Of a DNA stretch of 64,000 bases, positions 43,633 to 51,548 are shown piece after piece (the first letter of the stretch is position 1; every line of letters starts with the position of its first letter). The stretch is from Obscuribacter phosphatis_A. GTDB lineage: Bacteria; Cyanobacteriota; Vampirovibrionia; Obscuribacterales; Obscuribacteraceae. The notes below the pieces were generated by a model. That model was given only the letters and a program-made list of their open reading frames with translations. It was not told the DNA's origin and ran no database searches. The position numbers and the translations under genes were made by a program. The stretch lies in contig JAFLCK010000010.1 in the NCBI GenBank assembly GCA_017303615.1, positions 87,985-151,984 on the forward strand. The letters are read 5' to 3'.

Positions 43633-44757
43633 TTGAGCCAAGACAAAAAAACAGCAGCGTCGCAGGGCGGCATGGCAGAACACCTGGAAAGGTATCGCCA
43701 CTATATCGAGGGACTGAAAAGCGGCAGAGCTAGCGGTATATCGGCCGCTTTCGGCAGAGCTAGCGACCTTTTGCCCCCCGAAGCCCTAGCGATTGAGCCC
43801 CAAACTAAAGATCCAGAAGGTCTCGGGCAAATGCTCTTTCCGCGAGAAGAAGATAGACTGGTCTTGCGCGAATCGCTGGAAATGCTCATAAAAGCTGGGG
43901 TGTTGGAACAAAACCACTCTGGTAAGGCAAGAACGGGCATCTCTAACCCCCTGTCAAAAGATGATGCAGAGCAGACAAAAAGCCAATCTAAAGAGACAGA
44001 CTTATCTAAAGATAAAGAGCAATACTTCAGTGGCGACCCTATAGGCGTAAGCGTTAGAACCGAAACCGGCATAGAGCAAGTGCTATCAACTTATTTTGAA
44101 AGCGGCGAGCTGATGTACATGCTTTCAGACTTGAGCGTTATAGACGAAAAGACCTTTTTAGCTCAGTTCATAGAAACAGCCGATTCTTCTGAATCTGAAG
44201 CATTTGAGGGAAAGTCAACCTCGAAAAATCAAGAAAGCGCGGCAGCCGCTACCGCGTTTGAGCTACAAGAGCAACACCTTCAGCAAGACAAGCCGGATTT
44301 ATTGGTTCATGATGAAGCAGGACAACTACTCTGGCAGGTCAGTTACGACAGAGAGGGCGTGCAGCTGGTTTCGATGGCTGATGGCTGTTTGATCAAGAAA
44401 GCCGAAGGTCGCCAAGACTATGTCTTTTCGATGCTTTCGCCTGAAGATGGCGACATCAGATTTTATATACTCTCGGGGCTTGTTGTAGACCCGAATACAG
44501 GCAATGTCTATCTTGAGGCTAATCAGGGCGCCTATAGCACCGCCTATCTTAATAATGGCTGGAAAGCTCATCACTACCGCACAGCAGCCGGTGAAGAAAG
44601 CTATTTTCTAACCGAACCAATGACTGTGATTAATCAAGAAGGTCGCATGCCCGAAACTTTTGCTGTGGCAAAACTACGTTTAGATATGCAGACAGGCAGT
44701 CTGTTCTACTCTATTTCGGGTGATCGAGAATTAGAGCTGAGCTGCCGGAAACTCTAA
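43633..44757 (+). CDS. Unknown protein with YD-like beta repeats, beside the giant gene
   Basis: The 374-residue product has a helical N-terminal third (EHLERYRHYIEGLKSG, then ALAIEPQ), a charged linker, and a C-terminal beta-rich half. The latter has phrases like LLVHDEAGQLLWQVSYDREG and GNVYLEANQGAYSTAYLNNG, similar in style to the beta strands at the start of the giant protein. There is no signal peptide or membrane segment. No family is recognised. It starts at TTG with AGGGA upstream; an ATG at 43672 is the alternative. It is divergent from the giant gene and overlaps the stop codon of the convergent gene that follows. An accessory or immunity role is only positional guesswork. Confidence 0.6.
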   Translation: MSQDKKTAASQGGMAEHLERYRHYIEGLKSGRASGISAAFGRASDLLPPEALAIEPQTKDPEGLGQMLFPREEDRLVLRESLEMLIKAGVLEQNHSGKARTGISNPLSKDDAEQTKSQSKETDLSKDKEQYFSGDPIGVSVRTETGIEQVLSTYFESGELMYMLSDLSVIDEKTFLAQFIETADSSESEAFEGKSTSKNQESAAAATAFELQEQHLQQDKPDLLVHDEAGQLLWQVSYDREGVQLVSMADGCLIKKAEGRQDYVFSMLSPEDGDIRFYILSGLVVDPNTGNVYLEANQGAYSTAYLNNGWKAHHYRTAAGEESYFLTEPMTVINQEGRMPETFAVAKLRLDMQTGSLFYSISGDRELELSCRKL

Positions 44758-45761
44758 GCGAGTCGAGTATCATTGCCTGGCAAAACCAGTGGTTCGACCT
44801 TTCTTACCACTTTTCTGCCGTCCGGACCTTCCTCAATAATTGAGCCGTCGGCCTTATAGATGCGCCGTTCTTTGGCACTGCTTGCTTTATATAAATTGCC
44901 CTCGCCATCGAGCTCAATCTTAAAGCCTTTTGGCTTTTCCTCTGGCTTATAAGGCATCTGATACCAAAGCTCGTTCTCCACACCGCTGCTTGACGGTCCG
45001 CGACGATAGGTCTCGCTTGTCGAACCTGTGCTGATGGTCACTTCGGTAAGAGCGCCGGCCTGATCGCGCTTAAATTGGCGACTATCACCAAATCTATCAC
45101 TGACCGTCATAACCAAACCAGCCTTATTCTTGAGCACGACGCCGCCGTCTCGCTCTTCTCGACTCCAGTCTTTAGGTAAATTCTCGGAAGCAAGATCTTT
45201 CTTTAGACTGTCCTTATCGCCCTTATTGTAATCGGCGCTCTTTTGCCATTGATTGATGTCATCCGGCTTTGTTTTAGCCACTATCTTGCCGGTCTCGCCG
45301 TCCACCAGCACTTTGAAATCTATTTTGCCCGCCCCGTTGCCTTGGGCATCGCCGTCAGCACGGTGAATCAAAAGCAGCCGCCCTTTGTTGTCAAAACCAA
45401 CCAACTCAAGCTCTGAGCCGGCTAGGGGTTTGCCAGGCTGGTGCAGCATATTGTTCAGTTCTTTGATGCGATGGCTGGCAGCTTGCAAAAGCTCTTGTCG
45501 AGACTGAGAGCCGGGCTGGGCCCTCAAATCACCAAGCTCGGCGGCGTTTCTCGCATCTAAGTGCTTATCGCCTGACTTATCGGTTAAATTAGCCTGCGAC
45601 TTGTCTTTAACGGTTTCAGGAGCCAAATTTTCGGTATGAAGTTTAAGACCAGGGCCTGCCCATGTCTCCTCGGCAATGTCGACAATTTTTCTTTCTTTGC
45701 CGTCATCACCCTTAATTCGGTTATCCTTAAAAACCTGGTCGCCGAGATTATGCTCTTTCAT
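44754..45761 (-). CDS. Unknown soluble protein with RHS/YD-like strands
   Basis: This is a hydrophilic 335-residue protein without signal peptide. After a disordered Lys/Asp-rich start comes a helix (ELLQAASHRIKELNNML). Beta-rich repeats follow, such as GFDNKGRLLLIHRADGD, RFGDSRQFKRDQAGALTEVT and ERRIYKADGSIIEEGPDGRK, the last like YD/RHS units or the strands in the giant protein. The function is unknown. The ATG at 45761 is set by a GGAGG five bases upstream. It ends tail-to-tail with the 43633 gene, their stop codons overlapping. It diverges from a receiver-Ser/Thr-kinase gene with a gap of only 53 bp. Confidence 0.65.
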   Translation of the reverse strand: MKEHNLGDQVFKDNRIKGDDGKERKIVDIAEETWAGPGLKLHTENLAPETVKDKSQANLTDKSGDKHLDARNAAELGDLRAQPGSQSRQELLQAASHRIKELNNMLHQPGKPLAGSELELVGFDNKGRLLLIHRADGDAQGNGAGKIDFKVLVDGETGKIVAKTKPDDINQWQKSADYNKGDKDSLKKDLASENLPKDWSREERDGGVVLKNKAGLVMTVSDRFGDSRQFKRDQAGALTEVTISTGSTSETYRRGPSSSGVENELWYQMPYKPEEKPKGFKIELDGEGNLYKASSAKERRIYKADGSIIEEGPDGRKVVRKVEPLVLPGNDTRLA

Positions 45762-45814
45762 AGGCACCTCCAGAAAAGACTTACCCTTTCAAGACTTAGG
45801 CTAACCTTAAGCTG

Positions 45815-47380
45815 ATGCCGCAAATACTAATCGTTGAAGATGACCGAGAACTGGCGCAGATGATCGCCTCTTTTCTCGAATTTGAGGGTCATGTCGCCTG
45901 GCAGGCTTACGACGGCTCAACCGCTTTAGAAATAGCGCTCTCGAAGCCTCTAGACTTAGTAATCTTGGACTGGGACTTGCCCGACTTGAGCGGCATAGAC
46001 ATACTGACGCAGTATAGAGAGAACAACTTGACGGCACCGGTGATTATGCTCACCGGCAGGTCTGACCCTAAAGAGAAAGAAACCGGTCTTGATAGCGGCG
46101 CCGATGATTATGTCACTAAACCCTTCAAGATGACCGAATTAGGCGCCCGTGTCAGAGCTCAGCTAAGGCGCCAGGCTAGACTAACCAGCCATACTTTCAC
46201 CTTGGGCAAGGTTATCGTAGACAAAGAAAAAATGACCGCTTCGCTGCATGGTTTAGCTTATATTTTGTCTGGTGTTCAATTTAAACTCTTAGAACTTGCT
46301 GCCAAGCACCAAGCCCTTGAATTGGACGAGAACGCTGTTTTGTCTTTTCTAGCCCAAGAAAAGCTGCAGATATCAAAAGAAAAGCTGAAAGACGAACTGC
46401 AAGATCTGAGACAAAAAATCGATGCCGAAGGCGCCCTAGTCTTTCCCCATTTGTATCTTGAGCCGAAACAAACACTTGATGCGGCTGCACCTGATACTGA
46501 AGATAGTCAGCTGCTTGGCACAATTTTAGATAATAAGTACATTCTGCAAGATACTTTGGGCGGCGGCGGCTCAAGCCTGGTGTTCCGTGCTTCTCATCGC
46601 AATCTCGGCAATACTGTGGCGGTAAAGATTTTGGTTGCCGATGCATATTTGCAGCCCGATGCCAAAGCAAGATTTATGAGAGAAGCAGCTATAAATGGAA
46701 ACTTGAGTCATCCCCATATTATTGAAGTGAGAGATTTCGGCATAGCCGAAAGAGGGCAGCCCTATCTGGTTATGGAATATCTTGACGGCAAGACCTTGAA
46801 CGACTGGTTAGAAAGCCGACCAACACCGCCTTTTCAAGCCCTCTTACTAGTCTTCAAACAAATCTGCCAAGCCCTGAGCCATGCCCATAAGGCCGGAATA
46901 GTTCACCGCGATGTAAAGCCATCAAACATAATGGTGATGAAACAGGAAAAGTACGACAGTAACGAACATATGGTGCGGGCAAAGTTGCTTGATTTTGGAC
47001 TGGCAAGACCGCTTATTGTCAATGACAATCGCATTACCATGACCGGTCACGTCATCGGCAGCGCCCCTTATATGAGCCCCGAGCAATGCCGCGGTGAAAC
47101 AGTGGACGAAAGAGCTGATATCTATAGTCTGGGTTGTACATTCTATGAGGCCGTGCATGGAGACATGCCCTATCCCGACAACGACGCGGTGTCTATTATG
47201 ATGAGACATTTACAAGATCCACCGCCGAAAATAGGACTAATCTCGCAACCACCGGCGGTGAATCAATATCTCACTGAAATATTAGAGCGCTGCTTGGCAA
47301 AAGATAAGAAAGAGCGCTTTCAATCAGCCGCTGCGCTAGAGCTGGCCTTTGACAAGGCAATAGAAATGACCGGCTATTGA
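45815..47380 (+). CDS. Second response regulator fused to a Ser/Thr protein kinase
   Basis: The 521-residue protein has the same three-part build as the one at 24633. It has a receiver (ILIVEDDRELAQ, phospho-Asp in LVILDWDLPDLSG, DDYVTKPF), a winged-helix-like middle region (KLLELAAKHQALELDENAV) that has lost much of the OmpR signature, and a complete Hanks kinase. The kinase carries LGGGGSSLVFRAS, VAVKIL, VHRDVKPSNIM, DFGLARP and MSPEQC. The two proteins are clear paralogues. No histidine kinase is adjacent to this one. It probably phosphorylates Ser/Thr targets in response to receiver phosphorylation. It diverges from the YD-like protein gene, so it may report on the peptidase island, but that is speculation. 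The Shine-Dalgarno sequence is weak. Confidence 0.92.
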   Translation: MPQILIVEDDRELAQMIASFLEFEGHVAWQAYDGSTALEIALSKPLDLVILDWDLPDLSGIDILTQYRENNLTAPVIMLTGRSDPKEKETGLDSGADDYVTKPFKMTELGARVRAQLRRQARLTSHTFTLGKVIVDKEKMTASLHGLAYILSGVQFKLLELAAKHQALELDENAVLSFLAQEKLQISKEKLKDELQDLRQKIDAEGALVFPHLYLEPKQTLDAAAPDTEDSQLLGTILDNKYILQDTLGGGGSSLVFRASHRNLGNTVAVKILVADAYLQPDAKARFMREAAINGNLSHPHIIEVRDFGIAERGQPYLVMEYLDGKTLNDWLESRPTPPFQALLLVFKQICQALSHAHKAGIVHRDVKPSNIMVMKQEKYDSNEHMVRAKLLDFGLARPLIVNDNRITMTGHVIGSAPYMSPEQCRGETVDERADIYSLGCTFYEAVHGDMPYPDNDAVSIMMRHLQDPPPKIGLISQPPAVNQYLTEILERCLAKDKKERFQSAAALELAFDKAIEMTGY

Positions 47381-47444
47381 AACCGGCCGATGCTTGCATG
47401 AGAGCAAGCGGAAGAAATGACCGCCGACTGAAACTGCCCTAAAC

Positions 47445-48416
47445 TTATTCAGGCAAAAGTCGCAACATACCGAAGGGATTGAAACGCACATCTTCTTCGG
47501 CAATATGCTTACAGCTCTCAATCTGAGCTTTTACTTTGCCGCTTTCTCTGGTTAAAGAAAAGGTATGACCGGCTTGAAACTTTTCGCCTTCGGAGAGCAG
47601 AAAATAACCCATCTCTTGAAAGAGGTCTCGCGCCGTTTCGGCAAAGCGTTCAGGGGCGCAGCCGGTAGCAGAAAGAGTAGAAGCCGAAATGATAAAGTCA
47701 GGCAGCCCAAGCATGTGCATTCCGCAAGAGTAATAGATATCTTCGAAACGTATGGGCATGGCGACAAAACCAGAAACAAGAGCAGCCAACTCGTCTTGCG
47801 CCGCCAGTTCGCTCACGGCCCGCCATGCGGCAAGCGAATGGGCAAGCCCGGCACTTTCAAGTGATAGAGAAAGAGCCGGCGCTTCCGCCAGGGCTCTTAT
47901 CAATGCTAAAAACCGTTTTGACTGCGCCAGTGCCTCGCTTGCTTTGAAGGGTTGGCTGCGCACCACATAATAGGTGGTATGCCGGGCAATCTGACTCAAC
48001 TCGTCTTTGTCAGCCGGATAGATGCCGCTCATTTGAGAGATGACATGCTTGGTCAGACCTTTGTCAAAGTCACGCCTGCTCACATCAAAACCAGATTCGT
48101 TCAAAATTTCACGACAGACCGGAGCCCCTCCGCCACCAGTCAAAACATAAAGCACCACACTGGGCCAGCAAGCTTCGACAAACTCTATGCGTCTTTTGTG
48201 CCAGTCTATAGCGGCATTCTCAAAATCAATATCGACTATTTTGCCTTCTTCAACAGTGGCTCTTTTTGAGCGCGGTACCATTACACAAACGGCATCATCT
48301 CTAATTTTATTGATTTCGCTCTCACTAAGCGGCCGCCCCAGCTCTTTTTCTTGCGCGGCAAGAAGAATATGCAAAGGCGGTACAGGTAGCGGTACTAGTT
48401 CTTCATCGAATGACAT
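47445..48416 (-). CDS. Third gene of the restriction-modification operon, unknown
   Basis: The 323-residue soluble protein has no firm family. It begins MSFDEELVPLPVPPLHILLA and is mostly helical (for example SEALAQSKRFLALIRALAEA). Its C-terminal part, with MHMLGLPDFIISASTLS, has some flavour of DUF4261 domains, but this is weak. The gene starts 14 bases inside the end of the nuclease gene, on the same strand, so it is translationally coupled to the methylase-nuclease pair. It may be an accessory or control protein for the restriction system, or a passenger. It has no helix-turn-helix typical of C-proteins. Confidence 0.6.
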   Translation of the reverse strand: MSFDEELVPLPVPPLHILLAAQEKELGRPLSESEINKIRDDAVCVMVPRSKRATVEEGKIVDIDFENAAIDWHKRRIEFVEACWPSVVLYVLTGGGGAPVCREILNESGFDVSRRDFDKGLTKHVISQMSGIYPADKDELSQIARHTTYYVVRSQPFKASEALAQSKRFLALIRALAEAPALSLSLESAGLAHSLAAWRAVSELAAQDELAALVSGFVAMPIRFEDIYYSCGMHMLGLPDFIISASTLSATGCAPERFAETARDLFQEMGYFLLSEGEKFQAGHTFSLTRESGKVKAQIESCKHIAEEDVRFNPFGMLRLLPE

Positions 48417-49749
48417 GCTGCAAATGATACTGCCTTTTCTCTTGAAAAATCGAGTTTCTGCTCAACCAGGAAAGCCACATTTTTACTGTAATCGCCCGTC
48501 TGTAGCAAGTGTCCGAGCCACTTTTCAAGCTTGTATGACGGCTCAATATTTCTTGAACTTCAAAATTCTTGACGGCGTTCACATCAAAATCACGTTGTGC
48601 CAAAAGAATTAGTGATTCTCGCAAACTAGGTACGGCTAGCATGCGAGCCAAGAGAGCCCGTGTTCTCTGGGTGCGTGAGGCTATAGACAAAAATGTCGAA
48701 CCGGCTTCGGTGATTTCAAAACCACGATTGCTGCCGCGATTGCGCCGGGCCAGCCCTAGATAAGCGGCGGCATTGCCATAATAGTCAGCTTGTCTCTCTT
48801 CAAATTCAAAATGTTCGGCGATCTTGCTCTTACTGGCTGGTTCAAAAGCAATGAATTGCACTAGGTCTACCAGTCGATCCATGTCATCGGCTTGCGGAAA
48901 TGGAATACTATCAGGCAGCGCAGCCGGTTCTTCGAGCAAAGGCACAGCGGCAAGCGCAGCATCAAAATCTATAAGAGCGGCCGGATTGTCGTTAATGACA
49001 AAAGACCGATTAGATACCACTTCGATTTCGCCAAAACTCTCTCCGATTCGAAACTCAGTCAGTACTATTTCGCCGTTTGAATAAGTCAGAAAAATTGGTC
49101 TTACCGGCTTATGAGTACGCGTGCGCCATTGATAGAACGGAAAAAGAAGCTGCCTGATATTGAAATCACTTCGCCTACCAATCTTTGCTTCAATCAGGAT
49201 GAGATTGTCGGCACTCTCATAACCTGCATCAATTTCCACCTGCACATTAGAGACTGTAATTACTTGACCTTCGGGCAAAGTGAGATTGAATTGCCCGGTG
49301 AAGGAGCGCCCACGAATAGTCAGTTGCAAAGCCTCGTCGGCACAGAATGTTTGCAGCAAACCAGAGAGATAAGCATAGTCTATAACCTGCGATTCACTGC
49401 TCAAGGAGCCACCACATTTGAAACTATCAAAAGACTGCAAATCAACTTTAGATTGATAGGCTTCTGTTTCTAATTTCTCAAAGCAATCTTCAAAGCGGTA
49501 GTAGAGCTTATTATCAGGGTCTCGAAACAGACAATACAAGCCGTTTTGCACAGGCAGGATGTTTAAGCCGTAGTCTCTAAAAACAAGCGGTCGCTCGCTC
49601 AAAGTGTCGAGCTTTGCCATCAAACGCGGCTCTCTAAATGGCTTGAGCGCATCAGCATTGACAAAGGCCAGACCACGCGCTTGCAAATCCCCAAGGGCAT
49701 AGCTGCGTTGCAAAAAATCTTGCCAGGCAGTGTCATTTGCCAGAGACAA
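48403..49749 (-). CDS. Type II restriction endonuclease (PD-(D/E)xK)
   Basis: The 448-residue protein contains a nuclease core QVEIDAGYESADNLILIEAK. Asp 174 and the E-A-K at 187-189 form a PD-(D/E)xK active site. An upstream beta region (LTIRGRSFTGQFNLTL) and a following QLLFPFYQWRT helix fit type II enzymes of this fold. A winged-helix-like segment (KIAEHFEFEERQADYYGNAA) and an RRNRGSNRGFEIT wing follow and probably read DNA. Its neighbour three bases upstream is a D12-class adenine methylase, which supports a restriction role. The recognition site is not readable from the protein, though the methylase type suggests GATC or a related sequence. It overlaps the third gene by 14 bases. Confidence 0.82.
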   Translation of the reverse strand: MSLANDTAWQDFLQRSYALGDLQARGLAFVNADALKPFREPRLMAKLDTLSERPLVFRDYGLNILPVQNGLYCLFRDPDNKLYYRFEDCFEKLETEAYQSKVDLQSFDSFKCGGSLSSESQVIDYAYLSGLLQTFCADEALQLTIRGRSFTGQFNLTLPEGQVITVSNVQVEIDAGYESADNLILIEAKIGRRSDFNIRQLLFPFYQWRTRTHKPVRPIFLTYSNGEIVLTEFRIGESFGEIEVVSNRSFVINDNPAALIDFDAALAAVPLLEEPAALPDSIPFPQADDMDRLVDLVQFIAFEPASKSKIAEHFEFEERQADYYGNAAAYLGLARRNRGSNRGFEITEAGSTFLSIASRTQRTRALLARMLAVPSLRESLILLAQRDFDVNAVKNFEVQEILSRHTSLKSGSDTCYRRAITVKMWLSWLSRNSIFQEKRQYHLQHVIR

Positions 49750-49752
49750 AGT

Positions 49753-50574
49753 CTACACTCCTTTGACAGCCAGCACTTCTCTAGCGCTGGCACGATCACC
49801 GGTGCAACTGATTAGCCTTGGCGCATCTAATATCTTGGTCTTGAAGCCCAGGCTTTTGTAGAGCTTGACCACGCGGCTGGTGGCTTGGTTTGAAAGCACC
49901 ACCGGTCCCGGATGGGCTGCCAACCAATTTGCCAGTCTCACCTGATCTTCCCAGGCAAAACCTTCTTTTGAATACTGAGTAAACTCCACGTCGTAGGGAG
50001 GGTCGGCATAAATGAAGTCGTCGTCTTGCACAGCAACCGACTGAAAGTCTGAAACACTAAACTGCCAATTGGCGAAAACCGACTTATAATGCTTGAACTC
50101 ATCGGTAAACTGATCATAATTGATTGTTTTATAGCGCCCGAAAGGTACATTGAATTCACCTTTCTTGTTGAAGCGACAAAGTCCGTTATAGCCGGTTCGA
50201 TTGAGATAGTAAAAAAGCTCGGCGGCTTCTCTGCTTGTCGCCTTGCCCTTACTGTTCAACTCATTGAAACGGGCTCGACACTTATAGAAAGACTCCTCTT
50301 CGTTGAGCATGGTCAAACCTACTTTGAGCCCCTTCTTGAGCCACAGATAAAAGTTGATGGCATGCGGATTGATGTCATTGAGCAAGGCCTGCTCGGGCAG
50401 CAAGCCCAAAGCTACAGCCAGCCCCCCACAAAAGGGCTCGACCAATCTTCTCTGGCTGTGCTTCTTCCAGATCTTTTGCAGATGCGGCACCAGCCAGCGC
50501 TTGCCACCGGCCCACTTCAGCGGCGGTCGCACCCCCAAGCCTTCAGCAAGCATATATCGAGTTGCCGTCGCCAA
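49753..50574 (-). CDS. D12-class DNA adenine N6-methyltransferase (Dam/MboIA-like)
   Basis: This enzyme transfers a methyl group from S-adenosylmethionine to adenine N6, protecting host DNA from the adjacent nuclease. The sequence has the alpha-class order: PLKWAGGKRWLVP at the N-terminus, VEPFCGGLAVAL (SAM-binding FxGxG), RTGYNGLCRFNKKGEFNVPF (target recognition, typical of Dam, DpnM and MboIA) and the catalytic DPPY at residues 191-194. GATC-like specificity is therefore likely but not proven. The start TTG at 50574 follows GGAG with six bases between; an ATG at 50553 is the alternative. It is the first gene of a three-gene operon and lies head-to-head with the aldo/keto reductase gene. Confidence 0.92.
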   Translation of the reverse strand: MATATRYMLAEGLGVRPPLKWAGGKRWLVPHLQKIWKKHSQRRLVEPFCGGLAVALGLLPEQALLNDINPHAINFYLWLKKGLKVGLTMLNEEESFYKCRARFNELNSKGKATSREAAELFYYLNRTGYNGLCRFNKKGEFNVPFGRYKTINYDQFTDEFKHYKSVFANWQFSVSDFQSVAVQDDDFIYADPPYDVEFTQYSKEGFAWEDQVRLANWLAAHPGPVVLSNQATSRVVKLYKSLGFKTKILDAPRLISCTGDRASAREVLAVKGV

Positions 50575-50636
50575 GGCGCTCTCCGCAAACTAAAACCTCA
50601 TTCATAGGGATTATGAAAGAAAAGCCCCTTCCTGTC

Positions 50637-50657
50637 GATATACAAACCGTATATATC
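50637..50657. promoter_or_regulatory. Palindrome in the methylase/reductase divergent gap
   Basis: GATATAC, a five-base spacer, then GTATATATC form an imperfect palindrome just upstream of a TATAAT. Such a site could bind a regulator of the restriction operon or of the reductase gene. No regulator gene is evident nearby. Confidence 0.35.
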
Positions 50658-50658
50658 C

Positions 50659-50664
50659 TATAAT
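50659..50664 (+). promoter_or_regulatory. Candidate -10 box for the aldo/keto reductase
   Basis: TATAAT lies 24 bases before the chosen ATG, with the Shine-Dalgarno GGGAGG between. The -35 region is poor. Confidence 0.4.
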
Positions 50665-50687
50665 TGGCAAGTTCTAGGGAGGATAAA

Positions 50688-51533
50688 ATGCAGTTCACCG
50701 CAGCAAACGGCGTGCAGCTACCGCAAATAATGTATGGCACAGCCTGGAAGAAAGAAGCCACCACAGACCTGGTGCTAAAGGCGGTCAAAGCTGGCTTTAG
50801 AGCCATAGACACAGCCAATCAATTGATTCACTATGACGAGGCACTGGTAGGCAAGGCATTATTAGAGCTTTACCGGGGCGGCTTGAAGCGCGACGAACTT
50901 TTCCTGCAGACCAAGTTTACTTCGGTGAACGGTCAAGACCACCGCACCCCTTACGATGCCAAGGCTAGACCCTCCACACAGGTGGAGCAGTCATTCGCTA
51001 GTTCTTTAGAACATCTGCATACTGAAGTGATTGACTCTTATGTCTTGCACGGTCCTTATGGCAGACGTGGCCTCACCGCTGAAGACCTGGAAGTTTGGCA
51101 AGCCATCGAAAAAATCTACAAATCGGGTAAAGCCAGAATAATCGGCGTGAGCAACTTTAGCGCCGACCAATTGGAAGAGCTTTGCTTAAAAGCCGAAATC
51201 AAACCGATGGTGGTGCAAAACCGCTGCTATGCCGTTATGGGCTGGGACCGAGATGTGCGAGATGTTTGTGCGGAAAATCAAATTGTCTATCAAGGCTTTT
51301 CACTATTAACTGCCAATGGCAGGGCCCTGGCATCACCCTCGGTGCGGGCAGTCGCCACCAAATACGGCGTCACAATGGCCCAGCTGATTTTTCGTTTTTC
51401 GCTGCAAATAGGCATTTTGCCCTTAACCGGCACAAGCGACCAAGAACATATGAAGGAAGACCTGCAGGCTCTTTCATTCGAGATTGAACCGCAATATATA
51501 AAGATGATCGAAGCGGTAGCCACAATCGAGTAG
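50688..51533 (+). CDS. Aldo/keto reductase
   Basis: Aldo/keto reductases reduce aldehydes and ketones with NADPH in the cytoplasm. The tetrad is visible: Asp and Tyr in AIDTANQLIHYDEALVGKAL, Lys in LFLQTKFTS, and His in SYVLHGPYG. NADP-binding sequence follows (IIGVSNFSADQLEEL, LPLTGTSDQEHMKED). The length of 281 residues is normal for the family. The Asp-Tyr motif lacks the usual YGNE wording (HYDE instead), which places it apart from the best-known bacterial members. The ATG at 50688 has GGGAGG upstream. The gene is single and divergent from the restriction operon. Its substrate cannot be told. Confidence 0.9.
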   Translation: MQFTAANGVQLPQIMYGTAWKKEATTDLVLKAVKAGFRAIDTANQLIHYDEALVGKALLELYRGGLKRDELFLQTKFTSVNGQDHRTPYDAKARPSTQVEQSFASSLEHLHTEVIDSYVLHGPYGRRGLTAEDLEVWQAIEKIYKSGKARIIGVSNFSADQLEELCLKAEIKPMVVQNRCYAVMGWDRDVRDVCAENQIVYQGFSLLTANGRALASPSVRAVATKYGVTMAQLIFRFSLQIGILPLTGTSDQEHMKEDLQALSFEIEPQYIKMIEAVATIE

Positions 51534-51548
51534 TGGGGCTATTAAGAT

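Noticed and set aside
47391..47410. GCTTGC...GCAAGC hairpin between the kinase and the restriction operon
   Set aside because: The stem is only 6 bp and no T-run follows on either strand, so a terminator cannot be supported.
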